Under the pieces are notes generated by a model that saw only the letters and a list, made by a program, of their open reading frames with translations, ran no database searches and was not told where the DNA came from. Source: Chrysomallon squamiferum (Eukaryota > Mollusca > Gastropoda > Neomphalida > Peltospiridae). From it: DNA of 64,000 bases. Below, piece by piece: positions 60,305 to 64,000 of the stretch; positions within the stretch are counted from its first letter, which is position 1; each line of letters starts with the position of its first letter. Location of the stretch: positions 17,742,342 to 17,806,341 of the forward strand of contig CM022679.1 in the NCBI GenBank assembly GCA_012295275.1, in the 5' to 3' direction. Made by a program: the position numbers and the translations under genes.

Positions 60305-61605
60305 AGGTTTTTTTTAGTGTTGATAACTGATGTTTAAGGAATAAATACTGAAACTGCTGGTGTGACATGTTCCCACCCTTGAGCAATTTGTGCTAGGAGG
60401 CTAAATTCAAGATGGCAGCCGTTTAGAGACATTATGACAGGGATTAACATAAATTCAAAGTTAGACAGTATAATATTATCCTCATCCAGTAAATAGATAA
60501 TAACAACAAACAGTGTAGCGTGATTTATTTATTAATTATTTCCAAAATATATTTGTAATTACACAAAAGGAAATAACCCATCTAAATTATTGGGAAACCA
60601 ATTTAAAATAACAGCTCCTAATGCACTTCCTGGTTGTGACACTGTTCCTTGCTGTTTCAGCTTTGGAAAAACCATTGTCCTAAAAGTTGTAAGAAGTGGA
60701 CTTAATCTGTTATTTCTCGGACAAATAGATGCATCATTGCTAATGATGATAAAGCGGGATAGTGCCATTCATGTCTGCAAGCTAAGAACAAAGGAACAGT
60801 AGCATGATGTCAAAGACACAATTCAGTACTTGGACAAACAGAATTCATCAACACCACGATTATGTGAAGTTATCGAGGAAAATGTAAAATCTGCGCATCA
60901 TTAAACATTCTTATTGTTGTAAGAGACCAGATCGGGACATTGGAAAGATGAAGCCATAGGATGACTTTGTCCTACGATAATCCCAGGTACAGTGAGCCTT
61001 GAACCAGATCGTGTCTTGGAAACTAATCAAAAGTTAATCCAAATGTGGTTCAAATGATGTTCTGTGCTTGCGATGACATTTGCAATGCAAATGTTTTGTG
61101 ATTAGTCACACCGACAGTCAACTGAACAATCCAAGTCCAAATCATCACAAATAGATCTTATGTATAACAGTATATATACATGTTTAAAGTGAATGAACCA
61201 GCAATAATTACTATACATTTCAATAATTAATTATTTCTTATTTACCTATTAGTTATTAGCCTATACCTAACAGGGTAACATATTTAGTGTCCAACAGGAC
61301 TTTAACTCGTTTTAAAACAGCCATATCTTCATCCTTTTACGGTTGCCATCTTAATCCATTTGTATTTTATTTGGAAAAACATTTGGAAAAACAATAGGTT
61401 ACTTATGCTTGAAACATATAAAACGACCTTTTATTCATGTTTGTTTATGACCTAGCTACGAAGATATGAGGAAAATAGATTCGGTGGTGGCCTTGTTGAA
61501 TTTAGCCTCTTAGCACAAATTGCTCGAGTGCAAGAAGATATCACTCGGCAATTTCAGTATATACATGACCTAAATATCAATTATCAACATTGAAAAAAGT
61601 TCAAA
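60305..61605. mobile_element. element with long terminal inverted repeats and a decayed coding region
   Basis: About 110 bp at the left (60305-60413) is inverted at the right (61492-61605). The inner 30 bp (60381-60410 against 61496-61525) match at 29 of 30, beginning GAGCAATTTGTGCTA. Outer parts share GTTGATAACTGAT/GTTGATAATTGAT and TATACTGAAATTGC-like blocks. The exact termini and target duplication are not clear. The interior carries a broken protein-coding relic, so this looks like a degenerate DNA transposon. Confidence 0.75.
60555..61130 (+). pseudogene. relic of an invertebrate repetitive protein with a GCDT motif
   Basis: The frame from about 60590 reads ITAPNALPGCDTVPCCFSFG and KTIVLKVVRSGLN. 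This resembles the HA(L/F)TGCDT-x-SxFxxxGK block that I recognise from many uncharacterised, probably transposon-encoded invertebrate proteins. A stop occurs at 60800. Further coding traces follow in shifted frames (GTVSLEPDRVLE near 60990-61025, then Cys-containing stretches near 61060-61090), recalling the Cys-rich tail of that family. It lies between the long inverted repeats, so it is probably what is left of the element's own protein. I cannot assign a function. Confidence 0.55.
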
Positions 61606-61609
61606 CTCC

Positions 61610-62270
61610 AATAGAAGATTCAGGGTACTTCTTCCGGACTATTACAATGTAATGCTGCAGCATTTAATACTACACAAAATCACTGGATATACCTGAATGG
61701 TACCAAATACCTTTTATTTTAACAGTTTTATCAGTTTATGCGATGAATACTGAAGTTAGAAATAGCATTTATAGATATAGTCACGGGGATTTATAAAACA
61801 ATGGTATAACATGTTCTACTATGACAAGCAAAAACTAAAGTGGGACTGCTGAAATAAATACTTTTAACTCGGTTGACCAAAGATCGATTTGTCTGTTCAT
61901 CAATTATGTTGACAACTATTTTTATGTGTTGTGTCTATTTTCGTGAAAATTTTCTTATTTGAGAAACACTGGCGTGTGCTCCATATTTAGACTGTGTACT
62001 GTTTAAACGAACAGCTCATGGGAAATGAAAGTCACCGGTGCGTCGTATTACATTAATAATATCCGTTGACCAATAAATCATAGACAACAATTAATCGGCA
62101 ATACATTACACTTTCAATCCGAGCCTGACTGCTGTAGTAATAACAATAGATGAGTTGAAAGAAAAGGAGAAAACGATAAGGTAAGATAGTGTTTCACAAT
62201 ACAATAATAACCATAGACGAATCTTGTGTTTTTTTCTTAAATATCTGCAGTGGAACTTTTTATTCACGAT
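61610..62270. other. intergenic DNA, no gene seen
   Basis: AT-rich sequence with a few CpGs (CACCGGTGCG near 62033). No open frame or repeat boundary is supported. Confidence 0.5.
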
Positions 62271-62277
62271 AATTCAG

Positions 62278-62319
62278 TTTATTATTATTATTATTATCAT
62301 CATCATCATCATCATCATA

Positions 62320-62382
<63 letters not shown>
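62278..62382. repeat. (ATT)n(ATC)n(ATT)n compound microsatellite
   Basis: ATT units, then about seven ATC units, then about 20 ATT units. The poly-Ile frame is a repeat translation. Confidence 0.97.
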
Positions 62383-62389
62383 TGTTACA

Positions 62390-64000
62390 ATAACAGTTTT
62401 GTTTCAAGAATGATAATTCAAATTTTAATATTTTTCTGAAGGGAAAAAGATTGAATTAACGAATCAGTCAAATAATAATTATTTTTTATTTTTAAAATGA
62501 CATGACGTATTTTATTAGCAGTTAATTAGACATTTTTCTGGTATAAGGGTTTTTTGGTTAAAGGGCACTTCGTTGATTTGTCCGAAATAACAAATTACCC
62601 CAAATTTTCTCCACCGTTTTATCAAAAGTGTGAACAGTTTCAACCCTCCCCACTTTAGTTGTATGCTCACGAGTTCCTCCCATTGATTAATTGCAAGATT
62701 TCTTTAATATCCATAAATAAACAGAAAAGAAAACATATCAGCCTGTCATAAACAGTTGAGAAACGTTGGCTGGAACTGGAAATAACCTCATAGCTATTGA
62801 TCAGTCTACTTATCATGGTAAGGCTGTAACACTGATAAGTCAATTTTTTTTTCTCAGGAACACTTTTACTTTGGGTTTTTTCAGGTCATATTTTTTATGC
62901 AGCGTAAAGCATTTTAAAATATATTTAGTGTTGTAAGAGAGAGCGAGAGCATACACATACACTCTCCATTTTCCTTTCACCAATTTTTCTACTCAAAATA
63001 ACAGAAAACTGTATTATTCCCAAACATTTGATTCGAAATAACAAACACAAACAGAAACCACAAGGTTGTTGTAATTGTATTATTAATGTACGGAATGTTG
63101 GCAGTTTGAAAAGAGAAACCTGAAGTAAAAACCACTGAGTGGAGTTGTTGTCTAGATTTCAACGACATGGCAATTCAATACATCTTATCGCGATTATCAG
63201 AATTCTGCGAAACAAGTCATGTTCTTGAAGGACATGTCTATCTAAGCAGTTCTAGGTTTTTGTTTCAGTAAAACCAAGCAATCGACATAGCTGCATATTA
63301 ACAGAACAGTACCATATGGGTCGGTTTACAAAATATTGTCGCTGTTCCGCGTTTACGTAACGAAATGAAGGTTGGTTTTACATTTATTTCTTTGCTTTTT
63401 TCTTTTTTCTTCCATTCCTTCCTTCTTTCTTTCTTTCTTTATTTATGGTAGGTGTGTTCAAGATCAGTGCTCTGACCTGTGTGTCTTTGTTTAGCATGAC
63501 ATACTTAAAGTAATTATTTCGTTTATTCTGCGTTTTTATGTTATGTTCTAATATATCAGATTTCTCAACTTGCTTGAATGTAATCAATCACCAAAATACT
63601 CATTGTTCTTTAATTCACTGATCATTCATTTAAACGTTTTCGACAATGCAGAGATGTAAAAAAAAAAAAAACACAAAACAAAAACATGAAAAAACCCAAC
63701 AACATATATGTCTGTATTTATGCAGCACAGTAAAGCGCAGTACAACATATTCAAATACACTGCTACTGACAAATAAAAACATAGACAAAAACAGCAATAA
63801 CAATACAATAATAGCCGGTTTAATAAACTTGTACATATCTATACTGCATTTTAAGGTGGATTAAAGAGATCATTATTTTATGTAAAGGAAATTAACAGAC
63901 CGGTTCACTAGTTTCATGAAAACACGTTACAAATTTCTACTCTAACGGTGCATTTACCGTGAATTTCATTCTATGCTGCTCTAACGAGCCTGCATCTCTC
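62390..64000. other. intergenic DNA, no gene seen
   Basis: AT-rich to the window end, with a pyrimidine-rich CTTT/CTTC stretch at 63391-63440 and a poly(A) run at about 63658-63671. Open frames at 63384-63587 and 63626-63864 are low-complexity. Confidence 0.5.

Overview
This is a eukaryotic, AT-rich and very gene-poor window. It carries spliced exons with GT/AG boundaries, dense microsatellites ((AG)n, (CA)n, (ATT)n, (ACT)n, (TATC)n) and non-autonomous DNA transposons of the hAT and Tigger/pogo types. Together with the NUDCD3 orthologue this suggests an invertebrate, most likely a mollusc and plausibly a cephalopod. That placement is inference from genome style, not from a diagnostic gene.

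The only protein gene I can support firmly is the 3' end of NUDCD3 (NudC-like) on the plus strand, in three phase-0 exons: 499-675, 1353-1541 and 1988-2125. It ends in TGA with overlapping AATAAA signals at 2150-2160. The rest, about 62 kb, is intergenic or intronic.

Layout after the gene: a 706-bp hAT-like element with near-perfect 8-bp target duplication (3865-4570); tetranucleotide and TG-rich low-complexity DNA (4.6-7.3 kb); simple repeats and CpG-richer islets (10-19 kb); a 706-bp Tigger/pogo-like element with TA duplications (20417-21122); a 63-bp-period CA-rich minisatellite (22.3-22.9 kb); two copies of a dispersed repeat that run into CA/GA tracts (17.4 and 24.0 kb); promoter-like islets (25.3-25.8, 28.0, 32.4, 42.4 and 44.9-45.1 kb); a large near-palindrome with 220-bp arms (34.63-35.23 kb); a second dispersed repeat pair (35.7 and 40.3 kb); a Tigger-type element with a relic transposase N-terminus (54616-55255); a long inverted repeat with 160-bp arms (56.61-57.69 kb); a tRNA-like SINE head (58.45 kb); a 598-bp element with 8-bp target duplications (58839-59436); and a long-terminal-inverted-repeat element holding a decayed coding relic (60.3-61.6 kb).

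The most interesting signals are the near-palindrome at 34.6-35.2 kb (a potential long dsRNA source), the long-inverted-repeat element with the GCDT-motif relic at 60.3-61.6 kb, the 56.6-57.7 kb inverted repeat with a duplicated flank, and the candidate promoter plus 5' non-coding exon at 44.9-45.13 kb, whose coding exons may lie beyond the window. No operon-like or multi-gene system is visible.
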